Below, one piece after another: positions 1-5,046 of a DNA stretch of 5,046 bases. How positions within the stretch are numbered: position 1 is the stretch's first letter; each line of letters starts with the position of its first letter. The stretch is from assembly GCA_003647825.1 (NCBI GenBank), contig QMNP01000153.1:1-5046 (forward strand). Reading direction: 5' to 3'. This stretch comes from Candidatus Cloacimonadota bacterium. Its GTDB lineage: Bacteria; Cloacimonadota; Cloacimonadia; Cloacimonadales; TCS61. The position numbers were made by a program, and so were the translations under genes. The notes beneath the pieces are model-generated. The model was not told the DNA's origin and did not search any database. It saw only the letters and a program-made list of their open reading frames with translations.

Positions 1-518
1 AATTTCTTAGCTTTGATCTTTTCAACATCAAGATACGGAATATTCATTACTTTTTCAATATGACGTTTGCTGCCATCGGGATCTGAATATATTTTTCCGA
101 TTCTATCCCAGCCAACATAATCAACCGGTTCATCTAAAGAATTTATGAATATATCGGCATTTTCAGGGAAAAGAAACATTCCATTTTCTCCCACGAATTT
201 CATGGCATTCCATTCTGCTGCATTATGCGAAGCTGTAATTGAAATTCCACCCGCTGCATCACTTTCTTCTACTGCCAGCAAAACTGTCGGGGTAGATACA
301 ATTCCCAGATCAACTACATCGCACCCTACTGACATCAAACCAGCTGTTACAGCATTGAACATGGCAGGACCGGTAACTCGAGAATCACGTCCTACAATTA
401 TTTTTCCGCGATTAGAAAAAATTCCAAAATGCGCTGCATATTTCATTGCGATTTCGGGTGTGAGTGTATCTCCATAAATACCTCTAACACCCGAAACACT
501 AACCATTAATTTACTCAT
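1..518 (-). CDS. glmM: Alpha-D-phosphohexomutase, probably phosphoglucosamine mutase (GlmM-like), N-terminal 172 residues
   Basis: The visible 172 residues are domain I of a phosphohexomutase, a cytoplasmic enzyme that moves a phosphate between C1 and C6 of a hexose via a phosphoserine. The N-terminal 'SGVRGIYG' (residues 9-16) matches the family's xGxRG substrate-binding start. 'VGRDSRVTGP' lies at 42-51, and the active-site loop 'GISITASHNAAEWNAMKF' at 91-108 carries the phosphoserine Ser97, followed by His98 and Asn99. The 'EWNAMKF' ending resembles the GlmM-annotated branch of FCB bacteria, which would make glucosamine-1-phosphate for UDP-GlcNAc. Phosphomannomutase or phosphoglucomutase activity cannot be excluded, because the substrate-specifying and metal-binding (DGDxDR) segments lie beyond the left edge. 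One small oddity is Ala100, where most relatives have proline (SHNP). The ATG at 516-518 is chosen because an AGGAG sits 9 nt upstream; Met5 has no such support. Confidence 0.88.
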   Translation of the reverse strand, partial: MSKLMVSVSGVRGIYGDTLTPEIAMKYAAHFGIFSNRGKIIVGRDSRVTGPAMFNAVTAGLMSVGCDVVDLGIVSTPTVLLAVEESDAAGGISITASHNAAEWNAMKFVGENGMFLFPENADIFINSLDEPVDYVGWDRIGKIYSDPDGSKRHIEKVMNIPYLDVEKIKAKK

Positions 519-527
519 AATTTATAT

Positions 528-532
528 CTCCT
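528..532 (-). promoter_or_regulatory. Shine-Dalgarno of the phosphohexomutase gene
   Basis: On the minus strand AGGAG is followed by the nine bases ATATAAATT and then the ATG at 518. This is a near-ideal motif and spacing, and it fixes the start of the phosphohexomutase gene at the first Met rather than at Met5. Confidence 0.8.
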
Positions 533-568
533 AATATTTTATCGACCTCATCCATTTTAAAACTTGTA

Positions 569-598
569 AAACTTGTTCCCAAGTTTCTCTTGGGAACA
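569..598. repeat. Two overlapping, mutually exclusive inverted repeats
   Basis: One hairpin pairs TGTTCCCAAG (574-583) with CTTGGGAACA (589-598) across a 5-nt loop, a perfect 10-bp stem. A second pairs AAACTTG (569-575) with CAAGTTT (580-586) across a 4-nt loop, which reads GGAA, a GNRA tetraloop, on the minus strand. They share bases 574-586, so only one can form at a time. A tandem duplication of the 9-mer AAAACTTGT (559-567 and 568-576) adjoins and creates one arm of the smaller hairpin. The repeats lie 51 to 80 bp upstream of the phosphohexomutase ATG. Neither hairpin is followed by a U-run on the minus strand in the way a terminator would be. The pairings are seen directly; any function is inference. 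Confidence 0.75.
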
Positions 599-634
599 CT
601 ACAATCCTTGTTCAAAAATTGAATTTATGAATAT

Positions 635-667
635 AATTGAAAGCGAAGTTTAAACTTCGCTTCAATT
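635..667. repeat. Long near-perfect palindrome
   Basis: The centre is a perfect 18-bp palindrome, GCGAAGTTTAAACTTCGC (643-660). It is extended by AATTGAA (635-641) pairing with TTCAATT (661-667), with a single unpaired A at 642. This gives 16 paired bases per arm with no spacer in the DNA palindrome. As RNA it would fold into a strong hairpin with a small loop at the TTTAAA centre. Its CGAAGT/ACTTCG core also occurs in the neighbouring repeat at 670-694, which suggests related origins. Confidence 0.8.
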
Positions 668-669
668 TG

Positions 670-694
670 CGTTACGAAGTGCAACTTCGTAACG
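670..694. repeat. Perfect 11-bp inverted repeat with 3-nt loop
   Basis: CGTTACGAAGT (670-680) pairs exactly with ACTTCGTAACG (684-694) around GCA. It begins only 2 bp beyond the preceding palindrome and shares the CGAAGT core with it. No T-run follows on either strand, so it is not a typical intrinsic terminator. It looks like an interspersed palindromic element or a structured leader segment. Confidence 0.8.
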
Positions 695-713
695 AGAATT
701 AAGCTGCCGAACA

Positions 714-735
714 CCTTCTCCTATCGAGGAGAAGG
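714..735. repeat. Perfect 9-bp inverted repeat with 4-nt loop
   Basis: CCTTCTCCT (714-722) pairs with AGGAGAAGG (727-735) around ATCG. It is a purine/pyrimidine-biased stem unlike its neighbours. On the minus strand it contains an AGGAG, but no start codon with an open frame follows at a useful distance, so I do not read it as a ribosome binding site. Confidence 0.75.
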
Positions 736-805
736 AAAATAAATCATCTCTTGAATCTCTACCCTTCCCCAAAGTGGGCTTTAAGTACAACATGTAAAAA
801 GATAT

Positions 806-834
806 AATTTATGATTATTCGTAAAGAAAAACAA
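806..834 (-). promoter_or_regulatory. Candidate promoter of the phosphohexomutase gene
   Basis: On the minus strand a -35-like TTGTTT (829-834) is separated by 17 nt from a -10-like TAAATT (806-811) in an AT-rich setting. It lies just past the terminator of the upstream VWA gene, where a new transcription unit would be expected to start. The match to a sigma-70 consensus is only partial. A competing candidate nearer the gene has TTGGGA (577-582), 17 nt and TAAAAT (554-559), but it sits inside the 569-598 inverted repeat. Choosing between them needs a mapped transcript start. Confidence 0.3.
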
Positions 835-850
835 TTCTGTAAGAAAACGC

Positions 851-881
851 AAAAGGCCCAAATCAAAGATTCGAGCCTTTT
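851..881 (-). terminator. Intrinsic terminator after the VWA gene
   Basis: On the minus strand AAAAGGCTCGAATC pairs with GATTTGGGCCTTTT around a 3-nt TTT loop. All 14 positions pair, two of them as G-U. The 3' arm ends in TTTT, followed by GCGTTTTC. It begins 16 nt after the stop codon of the VWA gene, so it very likely ends that transcript. The plus-strand version also ends in TTTT, so it could work in both directions, but no plus-strand gene reads into it here. Confidence 0.85.
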
Positions 882-897
882 ACTATAATAGTTGTAA

Positions 898-2979
898 TTA
901 TTTTAGCATCAACATTTTAGAGGTAAGTATTGCATCTCCAAAGTCAACGGTATAGAAGTAAAGACCGGAAGAAACTGTTTCACCTTTTTTGTTTGTACCA
1001 TCCCAAAAAATCTCGTACGACCCTTGACCATTAACTTGCAAAGCTAGTAACTTTACAAACTGACCTTTGGAATTGTAGATTTTGATTAGAACAAAACCAG
1101 TATAATCATTTTTAATGCTGAAGCTAATTGTTGTAGATGGGTTGAAAGGATTTGGATAATTTCCCAATAGTTCATAAGGCTGAATTAGTGTATTTTCCGT
1201 TTCAGGAATTTCTTTCTCAATAATTCCTGTTCCAGGACCACTATAATTTGTGAATGGACTAAGTACACCATAATTTATACTTATCTCGATTACTAAATTT
1301 CTTATTGCTTCCGCTTGAGGACTATTTGGATCTAAACTGTAATACTCTATCAATAGATGTTCAATTTTAGATTTTGCCCATAACTTTGTAAGAAATTGGT
1401 ATTGAGAATTTGTTGTATCTGACAAAGACATTTCATACTCATAATTTACAGGTTGTCCAAAAGCATCTCCATCCAATGAAACAGTTATCATACCGGGTTC
1501 GATATATCTTCCAGAAACGATCATTTGGATTCCCTGGTAAAGATTTGGCAATGGATCTGGATATACTTCAGAGACAATATTTGCTGGTGTGAATGAAATT
1601 TCTGTATTAATAAGAACAGGATTTCTGATCATCAGATAGAAGTTAGTAATAACTTCTTCCAATTCATCATCTCCTAATAATACAGATAATCCGTTATTTT
1701 CACTGGCTAGCAAAGTTACTAACTGTGCATTAACATCATTTCCGATTCCAAAAGTGAATAGATTGATTCCCGTTTCTGTTTGTGAGATCAAGTTTTGAAC
1801 ATGTGACACTAACTCGTATGTACCTGTTATTCCAACTGTTGGCATTCCATCTGTAAAAAAGATGATTATATTTGCAGTACTGTCATTTACTGCTGCAAAT
1901 TGAGGAACAGCTACGTCAAATGCCCCTGATATATTTGTATACCCATTTATCAGTATATTCTCTACATAGTTGAGGGCTGCTGTTTGGTTTTCTGGGGTAT
2001 AAGGAACATGTTCGTCAGCAAAACTGGCAATATCAGTACCAAAATCTATGATATTAAACAGATCCCCTTCGTTTAAATTGTTAACAATAAAAGCAGCTGC
2101 ATTTCTTGCCTGAACAATTTTATTGCCATTCATACTTCCTGATCTGTCCACCATCAATGTAAATACTTTATCAATTACATTTCCGCTATTTTCTGGCTCT
2201 GGTTCTGCAATAAAAGTAAAGAAACCGTTGCCATGTTCATCCGGTACATTGGCTGGATCCAGATAAGTGCTCATACTAAATAAACCAAGTTCATCAAGGC
2301 TGAGACTGTATTGCATGTGGTAATCAGTGTCGGCAATACTTTCAAACTCAAGAAAATCTAACTCAGCATAATTACCATTGTTTAAAATATTTGTAGGTGT
2401 ATGGCTTATTAGCTCGAATTCTTCGATGGTTCGAAATGAGTTCAATTCCAAATGCAGTTCCTGAGAATTTAATATGGTAGCTTGAAGTAGTGAATAATCA
2501 TTTGGATAGTAAAAATCAACATCACCAAATGCGTAAGGGAGAAGTTGTACGTAGGTTAATTCCACCTGGAACAGCGAGTCTGGTTGGATGATTGCATCCT
2601 CACTACTAAAGTAAAGTGGGGTATCACCCAAATATTGCTCCAAATAATAGTTCATATTGCTTCCACCAGGAATTGTGTCTGGCTCTGTAGCTGTGATGAT
2701 CGCTTCATACCAAGTATCTTCAATTTCCCATCTAAGTCCAGTTGCACTTGCGTCTTCATAAAGCGGGAAAGCATATTTTAAGCTGAATGGTGTTGGCAGA
2801 GTATTCAAGAATTTCTGAGTTGTGGTAACTATACAAACCTGATTTTCGATCTGAACATCTACACTACTTTCTACTAATTGTAACCATACACCAGTTTCTG
2901 CATTTTCGATGCAAACTCCATTGGCAAATAAACTAGCAGAAAAAAGGACAAGAATAACAAATAAATAAAATCTTTTCAT
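898..2979 (-). CDS. Secreted VIT-VWA domain protein with FlgD-like/T9SS-type C-terminal tail
   Basis: This complete 693-residue protein is probably exported and surface-bound or released. Residues 1-19 form a type I signal peptide (basic MKR, hydrophobic core, likely cleavage after 'SLFA'). The nearby Cys23 is not in a lipobox and may pair with Cys49. Residues about 22-150 look like a VIT domain ('TTTQKFLNTLPTPFSLKYAF'). Residues about 270-450 are a von Willebrand A domain with a complete metal site: DRSGS (Asp278, Ser280, Ser282), Thr348 in 'GYTNISGA' and Asp377 in 'FFTDG'. 'LTKLWAKSKIEHLL' (530-543) and 'YGVLSPFTNY' (570-579) match the conserved block after VWA in inter-alpha-trypsin heavy-chain relatives. 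Residues about 603-693 are a beta-rich FlgD-Ig-like sorting tail ('YPNPFNPSTTISF', 'SGLYFYTVDFG'). Metal-dependent protein binding or adhesion is the likely role; the ligand is unknown. An own promoter candidate and terminator suggest a single-gene unit. Confidence 0.92.
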   Translation of the reverse strand: MKRFYLFVILVLFSASLFANGVCIENAETGVWLQLVESSVDVQIENQVCIVTTTQKFLNTLPTPFSLKYAFPLYEDASATGLRWEIEDTWYEAIITATEPDTIPGGSNMNYYLEQYLGDTPLYFSSEDAIIQPDSLFQVELTYVQLLPYAFGDVDFYYPNDYSLLQATILNSQELHLELNSFRTIEEFELISHTPTNILNNGNYAELDFLEFESIADTDYHMQYSLSLDELGLFSMSTYLDPANVPDEHGNGFFTFIAEPEPENSGNVIDKVFTLMVDRSGSMNGNKIVQARNAAAFIVNNLNEGDLFNIIDFGTDIASFADEHVPYTPENQTAALNYVENILINGYTNISGAFDVAVPQFAAVNDSTANIIIFFTDGMPTVGITGTYELVSHVQNLISQTETGINLFTFGIGNDVNAQLVTLLASENNGLSVLLGDDELEEVITNFYLMIRNPVLINTEISFTPANIVSEVYPDPLPNLYQGIQMIVSGRYIEPGMITVSLDGDAFGQPVNYEYEMSLSDTTNSQYQFLTKLWAKSKIEHLLIEYYSLDPNSPQAEAIRNLVIEISINYGVLSPFTNYSGPGTGIIEKEIPETENTLIQPYELLGNYPNPFNPSTTISFSIKNDYTGFVLIKIYNSKGQFVKLLALQVNGQGSYEIFWDGTNKKGETVSSGLYFYTVDFGDAILTSKMLMLK

Positions 2980-2983
2980 AAAT

Positions 2984-2994
2984 CCCCCTACCTT
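2984..2994 (-). promoter_or_regulatory. Ribosome binding site of the VWA gene
   Basis: The minus strand reads AAGGTAGGGGGA just before the ATG at 2977-2979. The AAGG part (2991-2994) ends 11 nt from the start and the G-run (2984-2988) 4 nt from it. Together they form a purine-rich, slightly unusual Shine-Dalgarno. The signal peptide immediately after the ATG confirms the start. Confidence 0.6.
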
Positions 2995-3031
2995 GTTCTA
3001 ATAATTGGTTTTGTAACAACTCTCAGTTCGG

Positions 3032-3059
3032 AAACTACTTTATTGTAAGATGTTGTCAA
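3032..3059 (-). promoter_or_regulatory. Candidate promoter of the VWA gene
   Basis: On the minus strand a perfect -35 TTGACA (3054-3059) is followed after 16 nt by TAGTTT (3032-3037), a weak -10. The same bases also fit the Bacteroidota-type arrangement of TTG, 19 nt and TAnnTT (TAGTTTCC, where the consensus ends in TTTG). Transcription would start near 3025, leaving a leader of about 45 nt. The region upstream is very AT-rich with several TTGAT/TTGAA repeats (3083-3111), which could act as an UP-like element. Confidence 0.42.
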
Positions 3060-3142
3060 TAATATTTTTTGTGAATGAAATATTGATTAATTTGATTTTG
3101 ATTGAATTGAAAGAGAGAATTAATAAGAAAAAAGGATATGAA

Positions 3143-5046
3143 TTACAATTGAATTTCTACAAAACTAGTTTCTACTCTGTAATTATCTCTTTTAACTACA
3201 GGTAGGCCTTCAATTAGTTTTTTGTAATTATTTAGCTGCTCTGCTTCATAATTCGATCCGGTCTTAAAATCAATAATCAAGATCTCTTTTGCAACAGTAT
3301 TTATCATCATTCTATCGATACGAGACTCTTTGCCGTTCTCATCGAAAACTGTATATTCGTTGAAGACCCTATTCCATTTGGATTCATCAAAATAAGCTGT
3401 GTGCTCGATTACAAAAGTTTCGACTTTCTTCAAAATATTTTCCAATTTATTCCGATGTAAAAGGCTTCCATATTTGGCTGATGTTTTGTTATAGGCCACG
3501 TTTATTTCTTTTTCATTATTAAATTTAACATGACTCAGGAATTCATGTACTATATTACCAAATAGAATGCTTTGATTTTGCAGGAATTCGGTTTTTAACT
3601 GATGCAGGTTTGGAATTGCTTCCTTCCTAATATTATCACGTTTAACAATATCGAAATAATCAGGTAATTCTAATTTCTTTGTTATTTTAAAGTTCTTATC
3701 AATTGCCTCTGTAGAAAGTTTTCCAAACTGCATCTGATGATGAACTTGAGAAAATTCTTGCAGATCATCATTGAATTCCTGATAGATGGAATTTGTAATT
3801 TGCTTCAGTACTGCTGCATTGGCTTTGGTGTCATTAATGAATTTCTGTAGATTACCTTTTTTATTATAATGTAAATAAATAAACAGATTGTTCTCAGCAC
3901 GGGTGAGAGCAACATAAAGATTATTCAATTCATCACCCGAATCACGTTTCTGTACAGATTCAATTAACTTTCTCTTTTGCGATTTCTGCATGATCTTATC
4001 AAAATTATAGGTAAAAGCGAAATCATCTAAATTGCGGAAATCATCAGCGAATTTGTAATACAATTTTAGTCCTGAATTATTTCCTCCGGTTTTACCTGTA
4101 ACATCAAACACTGCAAAAACAGTTTCGAACTGTAATCCTTTGGATTTATGGATTGTTAATAATTTAATAGAATTGCTTACAGATTGACCGATCTGTGAAT
4201 ATTCATCCTTTTCCTCTAATGCTCTGCAATACTGCAAAAAGCCGAAAACATTGGTCACAAATTCATGATTGGATCGTTCAAATTCTGCAGCAACTTCCAG
4301 GAATCTCTGTAGATTCTTCAATTCGATTTCAGAATGAAATACTTCATTGAAACCAAATTCTTCCAGGATAGTTTTGATCAAATTTAGAAGTGAATCAGAG
4401 TGGTGTTTCAACTTTTGCAAAATTTTCAGATACGGATGCAGATTGCAATTTTGCAGAAATTCATCTAAATTTTCAGAGTTCTTAAATCTATCGATCACAT
4501 TCTTCAAATCAGCAGGAGACATCAGCATTAGATCAGAGCGCAGGAATTTGATCAATTCCATGAAATCTTCATAAACTAAAAATTTGAGAATAAAGAAGAT
4601 AGGCTTGATAGTTTTATGATTGAAAAGCGAACCGGACATTTCCAGAGTGTAATCAATGCCTGCTTCATCCAAAACTTGTGACATGATCTCCAGTTCTTTG
4701 TTCTTGCGCATCAGGATAGCTGTATCTGCTGGATTAATCTTTCCAGTTTCAAGATTGGGGATTAAATTGTTTTGAACAAACTTCCAATAAACTCCAGCTT
4801 TATCAAGCTTGTCTTGAACTCCATCAATTGCTTCTGTATTGCGTAGATCAACCTGGACAAAACCACCTTCAGATTTTGAGCAATCAATTTCGGTATAATC
4901 CCAATCTTCCACGAAGATAAGAAAATCAGATTTGAACAACTTATTAAGCCAATTCATCAAAATTGGTTTACTGCGGTAAGAAGTAGAAAGGGTGTCATAT
5001 TCAACTGGCTCATTCAGAATTGATTCGAAATCGGTAAGCAGTCTTC
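3143..5046 (-). CDS. AddA/RecB-like helicase-nuclease (UvrD superfamily 1 with PD-(D/E)XK nuclease), C-terminal 633 residues
   Basis: The reading frame is open to the right edge, so the N-terminus with the Walker A and B motifs is outside. Residues are numbered from the first complete codon (5044). Superfamily 1 helicase motifs follow in order: motif IV 'LSTSYRS' (19-25), a 'DTAILMRKNKE' strand (107-117), motif V 'LLTIHKSKGLQFETVF' (295-310) and motif VI 'LYVALTRAENNLFI' (376-389). The last 140 residues are a RecB-family nuclease: His500 in 'GNIVHEFL', Asp577 in 'RIDRM', Asp592 and Lys594 in 'IIDFKTG', then 'QLNNY' (603-607). All catalytic positions are intact. The family unwinds and resects double-strand DNA ends for RecA recombination, normally with an AddB or RecC partner, which may be encoded past the right edge. 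AddA is more likely than RecB for an FCB host, but the partner is unseen. A TTG at 4958-4960 and ATG at 4955-4957 are internal codons, not starts. Confidence 0.88.
   Translation of the reverse strand, partial: RLLTDFESILNEPVEYDTLSTSYRSKPILMNWLNKLFKSDFLIFVEDWDYTEIDCSKSEGGFVQVDLRNTEAIDGVQDKLDKAGVYWKFVQNNLIPNLETGKINPADTAILMRKNKELEIMSQVLDEAGIDYTLEMSGSLFNHKTIKPIFFILKFLVYEDFMELIKFLRSDLMLMSPADLKNVIDRFKNSENLDEFLQNCNLHPYLKILQKLKHHSDSLLNLIKTILEEFGFNEVFHSEIELKNLQRFLEVAAEFERSNHEFVTNVFGFLQYCRALEEKDEYSQIGQSVSNSIKLLTIHKSKGLQFETVFAVFDVTGKTGGNNSGLKLYYKFADDFRNLDDFAFTYNFDKIMQKSQKRKLIESVQKRDSGDELNNLYVALTRAENNLFIYLHYNKKGNLQKFINDTKANAAVLKQITNSIYQEFNDDLQEFSQVHHQMQFGKLSTEAIDKNFKITKKLELPDYFDIVKRDNIRKEAIPNLHQLKTEFLQNQSILFGNIVHEFLSHVKFNNEKEINVAYNKTSAKYGSLLHRNKLENILKKVETFVIEHTAYFDESKWNRVFNEYTVFDENGKESRIDRMMINTVAKEILIIDFKTGSNYEAEQLNNYKKLIEGLPVVKRDNYRVETSFVEIQL

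Larger units (their letters stand above)
519..897. other. Noncoding gap with terminator, promoter candidate and hairpin cluster
   Basis: This 379-bp gap separates the VWA gene from the phosphohexomutase gene, both read leftwards. I see no convincing ORF and no tRNA-like fold. Going leftwards it holds an intrinsic terminator (851-881), a promoter candidate (806-834), an unstructured AT-rich part with a short C-rich patch near 761-778, four inverted repeats between 569 and 735, and the ribosome binding site at 528-532. If the promoter candidate is right, the phosphohexomutase mRNA would have a leader of roughly 280 nt containing all four hairpins. Confidence 0.7.

Noticed and set aside
145..477. 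Plus-strand open frame of 110 codons
   Set aside because: It lies opposite the phosphohexomutase, whose conserved active-site loop is on the minus strand. Its own translation has no recognisable motif and no ribosome binding site.
714..735. AGGAG within the minus-strand arm as a ribosome binding site for a small gene
   Set aside because: No start codon with a useful open frame follows on the minus strand; the motif is explained by the inverted repeat.
569..735. CRISPR array
   Set aside because: The repeats are different palindromes rather than copies of one direct repeat, and there are no regular spacers.
761..778. C-rich patch (CCC, AAAGT, GGG) as a fifth hairpin
   Set aside because: Only 3 bp pair cleanly, so it is too weak to list. 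It may be the remnant of a longer palindrome.
1410..1592. Plus-strand open frame of 60 codons
   Set aside because: It is antisense to the well-supported VWA gene, has no ribosome binding site and resembles no family.
2584..2781. Plus-strand open frame of 65 codons
   Set aside because: It is antisense to the VIT-domain part of the VWA gene, with no independent coding evidence.
2905..2920. Lipoprotein signal at Cys23 of the VWA protein
   Set aside because: The residues before the cysteine (N-G-V) do not fit a lipobox, while a type I cleavage site after SLFA fits well.
3083..3111. TTGAT/TTGAA repeats as iterons or an origin
   Set aside because: The copies are only 5 nt long with irregular spacing in AT-rich DNA, and no replication gene or DnaA-box cluster is nearby.
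4347..4574. Plus-strand open frame of 75 codons
   Set aside because: It lies opposite the helicase-nuclease coding region and its composition looks like a mirror of that gene, with no motif.

Overview
This window is AT-rich bacterial DNA with three protein-coding genes, all on the minus strand. The best clue to the host is the C-terminus of the middle gene. It carries a 'GNYPNPFNPSTTISF' block, a 'SGLYFYTVDFG' block and a terminal 'KMLMLK'. This FlgD-Ig-like / type IX-style tail is typical of secreted proteins in the Fibrobacterota-Chlorobiota-Bacteroidota (FCB) superphylum. The low GC content and the style of the tail fit Candidatus Cloacimonadota best. Marinimicrobia, Ignavibacteriota or another FCB lineage cannot be excluded from sequence alone.

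Layout in transcription order (right to left). (1) 5046-3143: the C-terminal 633 residues of a UvrD/AddA/RecB-type helicase-nuclease. Its 5' end lies beyond the right edge of the window. It shows helicase motifs IV to VI and then a RecB-family PD-(D/E)XK nuclease domain, so it is probably the main subunit of a double-strand-break end-processing enzyme. (2) 3142-2980: an AT-rich gap with a good promoter candidate for the next gene. (3) 2979-898: a complete secreted protein of 693 residues, built as signal peptide, VIT domain, VWA domain with an intact MIDAS, an inter-alpha-trypsin-heavy-chain-like C-terminal block, and the sorting tail. A strong intrinsic terminator (881-851) follows it. (4) 897-519: a 379-bp noncoding stretch with a promoter candidate next to the terminator and then a run of four different, well-formed inverted repeats. 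(5) 518-1: the first 172 residues of an alpha-D-phosphohexomutase, probably phosphoglucosamine mutase (GlmM-like). It has the phosphoserine loop and a clear Shine-Dalgarno. The rest lies beyond the left edge.

The three genes share orientation but do not look like one functional pathway: DNA repair, a surface or secreted adhesion-type protein, and amino-sugar or cell-envelope precursor synthesis. The middle gene appears to be its own transcription unit, with its own promoter candidate and terminator. I found no RNA gene, CRISPR array, insertion sequence or obviously new multi-gene system. The least explained DNA is the hairpin cluster at 569-735, which may be interspersed palindromic repeats or a structured leader for the phosphohexomutase gene.
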